A DNA stretch of 64,000 nt from Hoeflea sp. 108 (GCF_000372965.1 NZ_KB890025.1:124001-188000), one strand, 5' to 3'. Shown: positions 35,701-43,677, counted from the stretch's first letter. Program-made: numbers and translations. Notes: a model not told the origin generated them from the letters alone.

Positions 35701-37365
35701 TACCGCGAGACGCTGGTTGAGGTCGGGCGCAATCCTGCCGACTATACGGTCACCCTCATGCTGCACACTTTGCTGGGCGAGGACCGTGAAGAGGTGAGGC
35801 GGCAGGCGCGCGGTCCGATGAAGGACTATCTGCGCAGCGCTGCCGCGCTGATCAAGCAGTATGCCTGGGCGTTTCCCGCGTTCAAGAAGCCGCAAGGCGT
35901 CACCCAGCCAATGGACATCGACCTCCAGTCGCTCGATGCGGAGGAACTCGATGCCATCCTCGAATTCGCCTTCCTGCGCTACTTCGAGGATAGCGGGCTG
36001 TTCGGCACGGTAGACGACGCGCGCCAGCGCATCGAGCAGGTCGCCGCCGCAGGCGTCGACGACATTGCTTGCCTCATCGATTTTGGTGTGCCGAGCGAAC
36101 TGGTCATGGAGCGCCTGGTGCCGTTGGCGCAGGTCGTGGCGCAGGTGCGCGGTTCAGCCGATCTGGAGCCGGCTACGGAATGGGATGGTGGTTTCGCGAC
36201 AGAGATCCGCCGACATGGCGTGACACATCTGCAGTGCACCCCCTCTATGGCCAGCATGTTCCTCATGGGCGATGAGGACAGGCGCGCCCTTGGCGGCGTT
36301 CAGCATCTCTACATCGGGGGCGAAGCGCTGCAGGGTGCCCTTCTGGCTGAACTGGCCAAGGTATCCGAGGCCACAGTCGAGAATATGTACGGTCCGACCG
36401 AGACGACCATCTGGTCATCGACGCTGACCGCGCAGAAGACCGAGGGCGTCGTGCCACTGGGACGTCCGATCGCCAATACGCAGCTTTACGTTCTGGACCG
36501 GGCTCGACGCCCGGTGCCGCCGGGGCTGCCCGGCGAGCTTTATATCGGCGGCGACGGCGTGACCCGCGGCTACCTGCACCGGGACGAATTGACGGCGGAG
36601 CGTTTCCTGCCGAACCCCTTCATGGCCGGGCGTATCTATCGCACCGGCGATCTGGTTCGTCTCGGTGCCGACGGTACACTGCACTTCCTCGGCCGGGCGG
36701 ATTTCCAGGTCAAGGTCCGCGGCTATCGCATCGAGCTCGGTGAGATCGAAGCCCGCATCGGTTCTTATCCAGGTGTGCGCGAGGCCGTTGTCGTGGCACG
36801 CGAGGATCGGGCCAACGACGTCCGTATCGTCGCTTACATCCGCGCGCCTGGGGTGACGATCGATGAGAGGGGCTTGCGTGCCCACATAGCCGAGGTGCTG
36901 CCCGATTACATGGTGCCGGCGCATTTTGTGACGCTCGAGGCATTTCCGCTCACGCCCAACGCCAAGGTCGACCGCAATCGCCTGCCCAAGCCGGAGGAAG
37001 TCCGCAGCGTGCCGGCTGCACATGAATATGTGGCGCCGAGCGACAACACCCAGATCGAGATCGCCGAAGCATTCCGGCGTGCCTTGGGGCTCGAGCGCGT
37101 CGGGCTGCATGACAGCTTCTTCGCGCTCGGGGGGCACTCGCTTCTCGCGGTGCAGGTGCATCGAGAGCTCAGGAGCAAGGTCGCGCCCGAGCTTACGATC
37201 ACGGACCTGTTCAGGTTCCCGACGGTGTCGGGCCTGGCAGCCCACATCGCCGACCGGGGTAAGGCAGATGAACGGCTGAGCCGCGTCGCCGATCGGGCCG
37301 CCATGCGACGCAATGCGCTTGGCGATCGCCGGGCCGGATTGGTGCGCTCTCGCGACACGGGATGA
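32725..37365 (+). CDS. NRPS: formyltransferase / half C / A interrupted by luciferase-like monooxygenase / PCP
   Basis: Domains in order: formyltransferase catalytic part (1-180) with the Asn92-x-His94 and Asp130 triad (NFHDGPLP; the His-Asp spacing of 36 matches E. coli Fmt) and a C-terminal part (about 195-300); a condensation-like C-terminal half (about 345-540) in which I find no HHxxxDG; adenylation part 1 (550-780; YTSGSTGRPKG, TSLSFDIS); a MupA/Atu3671-type luciferase-like flavin monooxygenase (about 784-1140; IDFGLFYWGNDDG, SVWTPERHFH, RAALAFASGWMP); adenylation part 2 (1155-1425; NMYGPTETTIW, YRTGDL, Lys in NAKVDR); PCP with Ser1472 (LGGHSL). The pocket residues read D-I-L-Q-Y-G-M-I-W-K, close to the glycine code. 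No thioesterase. ATGA overlap with the PPTase gene. Confidence 0.9.
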   Translation: MAKLNCVLIGDESLLVQCAEMLRARDHAITAIVTGRASVRDWAEAQGIAVVEWSADLSAQLAAVDYDWLFSVANLRMIPDAVWQRAKQGAINFHDGPLPEFAGLNTPSWAIIEGAATHGVTWHAITAGIDEGDVYARASFDVSEDETVLTLNSKCFEAGIATFGDLLDQIERGTLAPQHQDFSTRRYFGRYLRPDAAATLRFERPAAELSRLVRGLSFGDGYANPLVTSKVRAEGKVFSVTRLEVTDEPGGARPGSVLALGERGALVATADNQVWIDGELRHRTGKTGLASLLKIGASLPIIDEADARDLSAIVAEIVPHEGFFSRALAAAGDIDLPDVKSGQENEPDLQKIALDMPRNVTGDDRIVLIGAFLHRLSGQQTFTLAYANDDLAALQAKYAGYFAAAVPLRIEAGDGIDLTHFADAVHQSLQQLRKRRTHLRDLADRSPVIAELSSSFGILETAGAEQAASIEGCALTFVLEGHDGQAFALYDRNRVADLQVGDYVKRLNILAAAFAAGTEHIADLPLLSKEEEQRVLYDLNQSERDYERSACVHELIERQVDLTPDAVALAYRDQSLTYRQMDERANSIARALVEMGVGPDMPVGLCVGRSIDLVVGALAIQKAGGAYLPLDPDFPADRLSFMVEDSGIKVVLADRAHASSPSLAGAKVLCVEDVLARRQSTSRVKGGATSANLAYVIYTSGSTGRPKGVMVEHRNVVNFFAGMDERVEVGSQGQPVWLAVTSLSFDISVLELFWTLTRGFKVVVYSGEAQRGREAPILRTAGQGAIDFGLFYWGNDDGAGPAKYRLLLEGAKFADEHGFQSVWTPERHFHAFGGPYPNPAVTGAAVAAVTKQLSIRAGSCVLPLHHPARVVEEWAVIDNLSNGRAALAFASGWMPEDFILRPENAPPNNKASMIRDIETVRRLWRGESVDFEFGKGKVSVVTQPRPVQKELPIWLTTAGNPETYREAARLGANVLTHLLGQSIDEVAEKIKIYRETLVEVGRNPADYTVTLMLHTLLGEDREEVRRQARGPMKDYLRSAAALIKQYAWAFPAFKKPQGVTQPMDIDLQSLDAEELDAILEFAFLRYFEDSGLFGTVDDARQRIEQVAAAGVDDIACLIDFGVPSELVMERLVPLAQVVAQVRGSADLEPATEWDGGFATEIRRHGVTHLQCTPSMASMFLMGDEDRRALGGVQHLYIGGEALQGALLAELAKVSEATVENMYGPTETTIWSSTLTAQKTEGVVPLGRPIANTQLYVLDRARRPVPPGLPGELYIGGDGVTRGYLHRDELTAERFLPNPFMAGRIYRTGDLVRLGADGTLHFLGRADFQVKVRGYRIELGEIEARIGSYPGVREAVVVAREDRANDVRIVAYIRAPGVTIDERGLRAHIAEVLPDYMVPAHFVTLEAFPLTPNAKVDRNRLPKPEEVRSVPAAHEYVAPSDNTQIEIAEAFRRALGLERVGLHDSFFALGGHSLLAVQVHRELRSKVAPELTITDLFRFPTVSGLAAHIADRGKADERLSRVADRAAMRRNALGDRRAGLVRSRDTG

Positions 37366-38021
37366 GCCTGCTTGAAGGCATATTCGGGCCTGATGTCGCA
37401 ACATCCGAGGGCAATCTTGGAGACATGGCAGCCGACCTCCTGCCGGAGGAGGCTGTTCATCTCACGCGTATGGTCGCGTCGCGCCGTATCGAATTCGCTG
37501 CGGGGCGGATGTGCGCCCGCGCGGCGATGCGGAGGCTGGGCCTGCCGTCACTGCCTGTTCTCCACGGCGAGGACCGGGCGCCGATCTGGCCCGACGGGGT
37601 GGTCGGCAGCATAAGCCACAGCGGAACGAAGTGCGTGGCTGCGGTCGCACTGGTTGCGCAAGGCTATCGCGCCATCGGGCTCGATATCGAACTGGCGGAG
37701 CCATTGCCGCCCGAGCTTTGGTCCGAAATCTGCAGCAGACGCGAACTGCAATGGCTGCTGAGGCAGGACCCACAGTCCAGAGGCGTGCTGGCCAAGACGA
37801 TCTTCAGTGCCAAGGAATGTGCCTACAAGGCACAATTCCCCATCTCGCGGTCGCTCTTCGGCTTCGAGACGCTGGGTATCGCACTCGACCTGGATGAGGG
37901 CAGCTTCGACATCGTGTTCGAGCATGCCGTCGCGCCGTTTGCCGCTGGCCACCGCATGCACGGGCGCTTCCGTATCTCGGATGGGATGATCGTCTGCGGA
38001 ATGGTTCTTAAGGACACCTGA
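37362..38021 (+). CDS. 4'-phosphopantetheinyl transferase, EntD/Sfp group
   Basis: Moves phosphopantetheine from CoA to the carrier-protein serines of the PKS and NRPS. Family motifs: SISHS (83-87), the Mg-binding GLDIE (106-110) and FSAKECAYKA (148-157). The 219 residues are the usual EntD-like length. Its ATG overlaps the NRPS stop in ATGA, so it belongs to the same unit and is presumably the activator of both synthases. It converges with the priming transferase gene, leaving 22 bp. Confidence 0.92.
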   Translation: MSLLEGIFGPDVATSEGNLGDMAADLLPEEAVHLTRMVASRRIEFAAGRMCARAAMRRLGLPSLPVLHGEDRAPIWPDGVVGSISHSGTKCVAAVALVAQGYRAIGLDIELAEPLPPELWSEICSRRELQWLLRQDPQSRGVLAKTIFSAKECAYKAQFPISRSLFGFETLGIALDLDEGSFDIVFEHAVAPFAAGHRMHGRFRISDGMIVCGMVLKDT

Positions 38022-38043
38022 ACTGACGTGGCCCGCGCTGCGA

Positions 38044-39468
38044 TCAGTATCCGGTCTTCGAACTGAGCATTTCCGGGAAGGTCCGCAGCACAATCTGGAT
38101 ATCGAGCCAGAAGGACCAGTTGTGGATGTACCACAGGTCGTGGTTCACCCGTTCTTCCATGCTGAGCACTGTTGGCGTTTCACCGCGATGACCGTTGATC
38201 TGTGCCCAGCCGGTCAGGCCGGGGCGCACGTGGCGGCGATAGGCATATTTGGCAATCAGCTTGTCATACTGGTTGTCATGGGCGACCGCATGGGGTCGGG
38301 GGCCGACGACAGACATGTCGCCCCTAAGCACGTTCAGGAACTGGGGCAGTTCGTCGATGCTTGTCGACCGCAGCAGAGCGCCAACCCTGGTTACGCGCTG
38401 GTCGCCGCGGCTGGCTTGCCGGATCTCTTCCCCGTCCTCCATTACGGTCATGGTCCTGAATTTCAGGATGCGGAAGGCATTGTCGCCATAGCCCTTGCGT
38501 CGTTGCGTGAAGAATATCGGGCCACGGGTGTCCAGCTTGATGGCAATCGACACCAGGATGAGCATCGGCGACAGCATGATCAGTGCGGTTGCGGCAAAGG
38601 CGATGTCGAAGCTGCGTTTCAAGGCGCGTTCGAATATCGTCAGTGGACGCCGCTGCACCTGGATGGCTGCCTTGTCGCCCATCTGGCGTACAGGCTTGGA
38701 AACAATGTCCGCCGCGAAATCATCCAGGATAAGCTTCGCCGGCAGGGGGAGCGCGCGCAGTTCCATCAAGACCGGCTTCAGCGTGGCGAGGTTGGTTCCG
38801 TGACCTATCACCAGGACTTCATCGATGTCGAAGGATCGGGCGCCATCCAGCGCATCGCCGATCAGGCGCGTGGCCGAACCTTCGTCGCAGAAGCGTACGA
38901 CGTGGGATATCGACAGCCCGTACCGGGCGATCTGACCTTGCAGCGGTTCGATCGCATAGGTCTTGCTGCAGACGACCAGCGCTCGCCTTATCTGGAACAG
39001 GCCGTGATCCAGTGCGATTCGCAGCTCATTGCGCCAGATGATGCGGCTCGTCACCAGCGAAAACAGGGAGAACCCGGCAAAGACAATCATCGAACCGCGT
39101 GACAGCAACTCGCCGATCTTCAAGAAAAAGATCACGGCCGCCAGGAAGGCGAAGATGCTGATGCTGACTATCACGAGAAAAGGCAATTGCCTGCCGAGAG
39201 AGACCAGCTCCGACGGCTTGTATTTCCCACCTGCGGTCACCACCAAGGCAAAGATGACGGCATAGACCAGCCCTACGCCAAGATACTCGGATGGCGCGTA
39301 AAACGCGCCGAATGCGATCTGATGATAGACGAAACCTGCCACAAGGCTGGAACCCACGATGAGGCAAATATCGATGGCGGCCGCGACAAAGGCTATCGCC
39401 TCGTAGTTGAGCCGGAAGGGGAGCCTTGCGCGGATATCCACGCTAGTCGGCTTCTCGGGTATCGACAT
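38044..39468 (-). CDS. Priming undecaprenyl-phosphate sugar phosphotransferase (WcaJ/WbaP/ExoY type)
   Basis: Starts repeat-unit assembly by moving a hexose-1-phosphate onto undecaprenyl phosphate. The N-terminal part has about four helices (25-130) and a CoA-binding-like domain (150-265); the C-terminal bacterial sugar transferase domain (285-474) shows KRSFDIAFAATALIMLSP, ILKFRTM, TSIDELPQFLNVL and DMSVVGPRPH. Long form with full membrane domain, so closer to WcaJ than to short ExoY. Whether glucose or galactose is primed cannot be told. Its promoter should lie in the 466 bp upstream, which hold three inverted repeats. Confidence 0.9.
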   Translation of the reverse strand: MSIPEKPTSVDIRARLPFRLNYEAIAFVAAAIDICLIVGSSLVAGFVYHQIAFGAFYAPSEYLGVGLVYAVIFALVVTAGGKYKPSELVSLGRQLPFLVIVSISIFAFLAAVIFFLKIGELLSRGSMIVFAGFSLFSLVTSRIIWRNELRIALDHGLFQIRRALVVCSKTYAIEPLQGQIARYGLSISHVVRFCDEGSATRLIGDALDGARSFDIDEVLVIGHGTNLATLKPVLMELRALPLPAKLILDDFAADIVSKPVRQMGDKAAIQVQRRPLTIFERALKRSFDIAFAATALIMLSPMLILVSIAIKLDTRGPIFFTQRRKGYGDNAFRILKFRTMTVMEDGEEIRQASRGDQRVTRVGALLRSTSIDELPQFLNVLRGDMSVVGPRPHAVAHDNQYDKLIAKYAYRRHVRPGLTGWAQINGHRGETPTVLSMEERVNHDLWYIHNWSFWLDIQIVLRTFPEMLSSKTGY

Positions 39469-39934
39469 CCTAGCCTCGTCGCCTGGATATATTGATTAAC
39501 ATGTCGTTAAAGACATGAGCAAGCGTCGAAGCAACATCGCGAAACGATGTCATGGCCGGCGGTACATCGCGATGTTTAACTGATTTATTTTCGTAGCCGA
39601 CAAAATTTACACTCCCCCGCCCTCACAGGTGATCACTTTTCGCGTGATGAATATTCGAACGGAAGCGGCAGTCGCGGTTGGCGGGATCGAAGATGGCGAT
39701 GTCGAGTCGGTTTCCGTATCTACTTTCCCTTCTGTGTCACTACACTTTGCATACAACTTCTCGTTTACTGAAAGCTGCAAGCCATCTGCGGTAATTCCAT
39801 GCACCCATAACGCGCATTTGTGGCCAAGAGTTGCGCAGCCGGGGTGAAATTCTATTGCCAGCGAAAATGGGCTGCGCCGAAGCGGGGCGCGGAGACACAG
39901 CGCGACGATGCTCGTCTCTCGGCAGGGCCAATCG
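39469..39934. promoter_or_regulatory. Upstream region of the priming transferase with three inverted repeats
   Basis: 466 bp with no credible gene. Within 80 bp of the start codon lie CATGTC-GTTAAA-GACATG (39500-39517), ACATCG-cgaaa-CGATGT (39534-39550) and the fully palindromic ACATCGCGATGT (39564-39575). The last two share the same half-site. CTATTGCCA, also seen upstream of the flippase gene, is at 39852-39860. Regulator binding is inferred. Confidence 0.45.
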
Positions 39935-40810
39935 CTACAAGAGTTCGGCCATCCGCTTGCGCAGGTACTGCGCATACTCGTTCTTGCCGAGCCGCTCGGC
40001 ACGTTCCAGTACGCGATGCGGATCGACCCATCCCATCTCTGCCCCGATCTCTTCCGGGCATGCGATCTTGATGCCTTGGCGCCTCTCGATCGTGCGCACG
40101 AAAGATGAGGCCTCGTCGAGGCTGTCTACGGTGCCTGTGTCGAGCCAGGCATAGCCGCGCCCCAGCTGGTAGACCTGCAGGTCGCCACGCTCGAGATAGG
40201 CGTTGTTGACGTCGGTGATTTCCAGTTCGCCGCGTGCCGACGGGCGGATCGAGCGGGCTATGTCGACCACGTTATTGTCGTAGAAATACAGGCCGGTGAC
40301 CGCCCAGTTGGATTTGGGCTCGACCGGCTTTTCCTCGATCGTAAACGCTCGTCCGGTGGCCTTGTCGAAGCTGACGACGCCGTAACGCTGGGGGTCGTCG
40401 ACCTGATAGGCGAACACCGACGCGCCACTCGTGTTTGCAGCGGCCTGGCGGCAGATGTCCGACAAGCCGCCGCCAAAGAAGATGTTGTCGCCGAGGATCA
40501 TTGCGACGCTGCCGTCGCCGATGAAGTCGCGTCCGATGATGAAGGCTTCCGCCAGGCCGCGCGGTTCGGCCTGTTCCGCATAAGAGAGACGGATTCCGAA
40601 ATCGCCGCCGTCGCCGAGCAGTGCGCGGAAGCCGGGCAGGTCTCGCGGTGTCGAGATCACAAGAATGTCATTTATCCCTGCGAGCATGAGCACGCTGAGC
40701 GGATAATAGATCATGGGCTTGTCGTAGATCGGCAGCATCTGCTTGGATACGGCCAGAGTCAGCGGATAAAGACGTGTCCCGCTTCCTCCTGAAAGAATGA
40801 TACCCTTCAT
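39935..40810 (-). CDS. rfbA: Glucose-1-phosphate thymidylyltransferase
   Basis: First step of dTDP-L-rhamnose synthesis: glucose-1-phosphate plus dTTP to dTDP-glucose. It begins KGIILSGGSGTRLYPLT, with SKQMLPIYDKPMIYYPLS, MILGDNIFFG, and the EEKPVEPKSNWAVTG segment. The 291 residues from the ATG at 40810 are standard for RmlA; the open frame extends 69 codons upstream without family sequence. It stands 36 kb from rfbCBD, at the other end of the polysaccharide locus. Confidence 0.95.
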   Translation of the reverse strand: MKGIILSGGSGTRLYPLTLAVSKQMLPIYDKPMIYYPLSVLMLAGINDILVISTPRDLPGFRALLGDGGDFGIRLSYAEQAEPRGLAEAFIIGRDFIGDGSVAMILGDNIFFGGGLSDICRQAAANTSGASVFAYQVDDPQRYGVVSFDKATGRAFTIEEKPVEPKSNWAVTGLYFYDNNVVDIARSIRPSARGELEITDVNNAYLERGDLQVYQLGRGYAWLDTGTVDSLDEASSFVRTIERRQGIKIACPEEIGAEMGWVDPHRVLERAERLGKNEYAQYLRKRMAELL

Positions 40811-41128
40811 CAGCTCAATCTCTGCGGTCACAAGTCTTGGATCGACATAGAGGAGGCTAGTCGATCCAATATAAGGATCCAAGGATATAGTTGCCTGTAG
40901 GTTAACAGGGCAGGCACCGAATGCAGACGCTGAGCGGCTTGCGACTTCCCAATAGACATCCGGCCGAACCCGGTCGATCGTCGATGGCGCTTGGGACGAC
41001 CCACCCTCGGCACCCACGTTAACGCTAGCTAAGTTAAGAACTTGTTTACTTTAGCGGCAACGCTACAATCACAACATGCATCAAAATCGACCTGAGTGTG
41101 TAGCGTGTTGAGTTCATAGGGGGACATT
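40811..41128. other. Divergent region between rfbA and the WecG-type gene
   Basis: 318 bp without a gene. It contains the rfbA leader inverted repeat (listed separately) and an AT-rich core at about 41010-41070 suited to promoters in both directions. Confidence 0.4.
40837..40869 (-). promoter_or_regulatory. rfbA: 10-bp perfect inverted repeat in the rfbA leader
   Basis: TTGGATCGAC (40837-40846) and GTCGATCCAA (40860-40869) are exact complements around a 13-base loop, ending 26 bp before the rfbA ATG. It could be an operator or an mRNA stem-loop of the leader; there is no U-run, so it is not a classical terminator. Confidence 0.5.
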
Positions 41129-41929
41129 GTGCTTGTCCGGGAGGAAGTGATAGTTCGCCGCGAACATGGATGCGCTGGTGGAAGAGACCGTTTTCTCGGG
41201 ACGCCGTTTGATTCAGTCGGTTTCCAGCAGGCGATAGACCTGCTCGAGGCGACAAAAGCAGACGCCACTTTCCGCTATGTCGTCACGCCCAACGTCGATC
41301 ACGTAGTCAGGCTGGAGAAAACTCGGCAACTCGCCGAGTGCTATGATGCGGCGTGGCTTTCGCTTTGCGACAGCAAGCCGATCTCTATGATGGCGAAGGT
41401 CCTGTCGCTGGAAATTCCCCAGGTGACGGGGTCCGACCTGACAGTGGCCCTGTTCGACAAAGTCATCGGCGATACGGACAAGGTCGCGATCATCGCTGCC
41501 AACGACACGCTCGTGGATGATCTCAAGCGCACCTTTCCACGGATGTCGTTGCGTACCTTCGTACCACCTATAGGCCTCCTGGGCGACAAGGATGGAATGA
41601 GGCGCTGCGTCGAATTCGCGGCGCAGGGCGATGAGCAGTTCATTTTCATTGCGGTCGGTTCGCCGCAATCGGAGCGAATTGCCTTTGAGTTGTCGCGACA
41701 TCCCAAGTCCCACGGCGTGGCGCTTTGCGTCGGCGCGTCGCTGGAGTTCATTGTCGGTGCCAAAAAGCGCGCGCCGTCGTGGATGCGGAATGCCGGGTTG
41801 GAATGGCTGCACCGGCTTTCCAGCGAGCCGCGCCGTCTGTGGCGGCGCTATGTCTACTCGGTGGTGCCGTTGATGCGGCTGTTTGCCAACGAATGCTGGA
41901 CGCGCCGCCTGCGCGCGCGCTCTCAATGA
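41129..41929 (+). CDS. WecG/TagA/CpsF family glycosyltransferase (GT26)
   Basis: Membrane-peripheral transferase of the family that adds ManNAc-type or other sugars to polyprenyl-linked acceptors. Motifs: FLGTPFDSVGFQQAIDLL, VTPNVDHVV, SDLTVALFD, and VGSPQSERIAFEL corresponding to the family GxPxQE segment. The C-terminal tail is strongly basic (RRLWRRYVY), fitting membrane association. The GTG start has GGGGGA 5 nt upstream. Convergent with the GT4 gene at 41997. Confidence 0.88.
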   Translation: MLVREEVIVRREHGCAGGRDRFLGTPFDSVGFQQAIDLLEATKADATFRYVVTPNVDHVVRLEKTRQLAECYDAAWLSLCDSKPISMMAKVLSLEIPQVTGSDLTVALFDKVIGDTDKVAIIAANDTLVDDLKRTFPRMSLRTFVPPIGLLGDKDGMRRCVEFAAQGDEQFIFIAVGSPQSERIAFELSRHPKSHGVALCVGASLEFIVGAKKRAPSWMRNAGLEWLHRLSSEPRRLWRRYVYSVVPLMRLFANECWTRRLRARSQ

Positions 41930-41996
41930 TGGATCGTAAGCTCCGGGCATGGCGACTTGGTCGCGGCATGTCCAATAGCTGACTGGATCCGCCGCC

Positions 41997-43256
41997 TTAC
42001 ACGATCGGCAGTGAAGTCAGCACGGCGGCAACCAGCGTTGCGAGCCGCACCGCCTCGGTGTCCGAGTTATGGGCAAGCAGAACCCTGGCCCGGCCGGCCA
42101 GGCCCATCGTTGCAAGTTGCGCAGCGGGTACCTTGGCCAACTGGCGGATCGTTGCGGCCAGGGCCGACACATTGCCGGCCGGAACGAGCCAGCCGGTCTT
42201 GCCCGGCTCGACCAGCTCCGGCAGCCCGGCTATGTAGGTGGCGATGACAGGGCGGCCAGCGGCCATCGCCTCCATCGCGACCACAGGCAGGCCCTCAGCA
42301 AAGCTGGGTAGGACAAGGGCATGTGCGGCAGCGAGTTCGGCACGGACGCGACGCTCGTCCACCCATCCGGTGACGGTAACGTGCCCCTCAAGGCCGTTCG
42401 CCTTGATTGTCGCCTCAACCTCCTGGCGCAGGTCCCCATCCCCGACAAGGGTCAGATGAAGATTCGGCAATTCGTCCCGAAGTTGCGCGATGGCTTCCAG
42501 AAGCAGGAGCTGTCCCTTTTGTTCTACGAGACGGCCGACCGAGACGAGGCGAACCCCGGAATCCGGAAACGGCTCTGGTTGCGAAAAATGTTGCGGCTCG
42601 ACGCCACAGTGCACGACATGAATGCGGTCCCATTCCTCATGTTTGGACCAGCGGTACAGCTGGCTGCGACCATATGAGCTGACTGCGACCGTAAATGCAG
42701 CTCTCTTGATTTTCTCGGCGAGCCCGATGGCCAACGGTTTGTCGAATTCTTCCGGTCCGTGGACAGTGAAGCTATAGGGCAGGCCGCTCAGAATGTGCGT
42801 CAGCATCGCCACGGTGGCGGAGTTCGTGCCGAAATGTGCGTGAAGATGCTTGATGTCGAGCGACTTGCAGCGACGGGCGATGTGGCAAGCTTCGACGAAA
42901 TAGGCGATGTGGCGCAGAAGCCCTGCCTCTGAGCGCCTCGACATCTTGATGGCCAGCTTCAACGCTGCGAGCGCACGGCCGGGGGAGACGAACGCTTGCC
43001 GCGCCGTTTCAAGAAGGAGCTTCGCACCACCAAGCGCAAGCACATGCTCGGTGCGGCTGTCTTCGGCAATGTCGGCCGGATCAACGAGTTGGCTTGTTGC
43101 GCCCCTCATTGCAAAGCGCTGCACCTTCAGTCCCTGCCGCTCCAGTGCCTGGATTTCGCGGCGGATGAAGCTGTGCGATGGCATTGGGTAAGTATTGATG
43201 ATGTAGGCGACATTCATGGCCGGATGGGCCGCTGTAAAGCGCGGTGTCATCTTCAT
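41997..43256 (-). CDS. Family 4 glycosyltransferase
   Basis: GT-B glycosyltransferase, a paralogue of the one at 23853. Acceptor-side start YIINTYPMPSHSFIRREI, then HLHAHFGTNSATVAML, and the donor site VGRLVEQKGQLLLLEAI, LVGDGDLRQEV, PSFAEGLPVVAMEAMAAG. I chose the ATG at 43256 since its ATGA overlaps the stop of the short upstream gene, with AAGG in place; ATG 43217 would start right at the conserved sequence. Last glycosyltransferase of the locus on this side. Confidence 0.88.
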   Translation of the reverse strand: MKMTPRFTAAHPAMNVAYIINTYPMPSHSFIRREIQALERQGLKVQRFAMRGATSQLVDPADIAEDSRTEHVLALGGAKLLLETARQAFVSPGRALAALKLAIKMSRRSEAGLLRHIAYFVEACHIARRCKSLDIKHLHAHFGTNSATVAMLTHILSGLPYSFTVHGPEEFDKPLAIGLAEKIKRAAFTVAVSSYGRSQLYRWSKHEEWDRIHVVHCGVEPQHFSQPEPFPDSGVRLVSVGRLVEQKGQLLLLEAIAQLRDELPNLHLTLVGDGDLRQEVEATIKANGLEGHVTVTGWVDERRVRAELAAAHALVLPSFAEGLPVVAMEAMAAGRPVIATYIAGLPELVEPGKTGWLVPAGNVSALAATIRQLAKVPAAQLATMGLAGRARVLLAHNSDTEAVRLATLVAAVLTSLPIV

Positions 43257-43540
43257 AGCGGATGCCTTGCACTTGCACGCCTTGGCAGGAGGGTCACATA
43301 CCGTACCCATGGTTCGTCTGGAGGAGGCGCAGCTCGCACTTCATGCCTGGCACCATCGTGAGTACAGATGACTTCCAAGTTGCTGCCTCGCAATGCACAT
43401 TCTTCGCCTGCAACGGGCAACAACTCTCGCACGTCTACTGATTTGCAGTCGAATCCTATCAACGAAAGTCCAACCATCGCTGAGCCGAAAATCGGCTGAA
43501 GATCCGCACCCACGCGTATATTTGTAGCGGTTTGGCTCAT
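43253..43540 (-). CDS. Hypothetical 95-residue protein translationally coupled to a glycosyltransferase
   Basis: An ATG at 43540 opens a frame ending in TGA that overlaps the following glycosyltransferase ATG by 4 bp (ATGA). Such overlaps are typical of real operon pairs here. The product has a short beta-rich look (IGFDCKSVDVRELL, LEVICTHDG) and a Pro/Arg-rich end; a PilZ-like fold came to mind but key motifs are absent. The ribosome site is weak. Function unknown. Confidence 0.5.
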   Translation of the reverse strand: MSQTATNIRVGADLQPIFGSAMVGLSLIGFDCKSVDVRELLPVAGEECALRGSNLEVICTHDGARHEVRAAPPPDEPWVRYVTLLPRRASARHPL

Positions 43541-43677
43541 TTACGGCAATACACTTGTCCGGCAAGGGCTAATTGCCAGTCCGTATGGACGCTACCCGCA
43601 AATGGCGCCAACGATGGCCCGGTTGATGGGAGATAATGCCGATTGAGCGCGTCCGAATTGTGACGCCTGCCTAGCGC

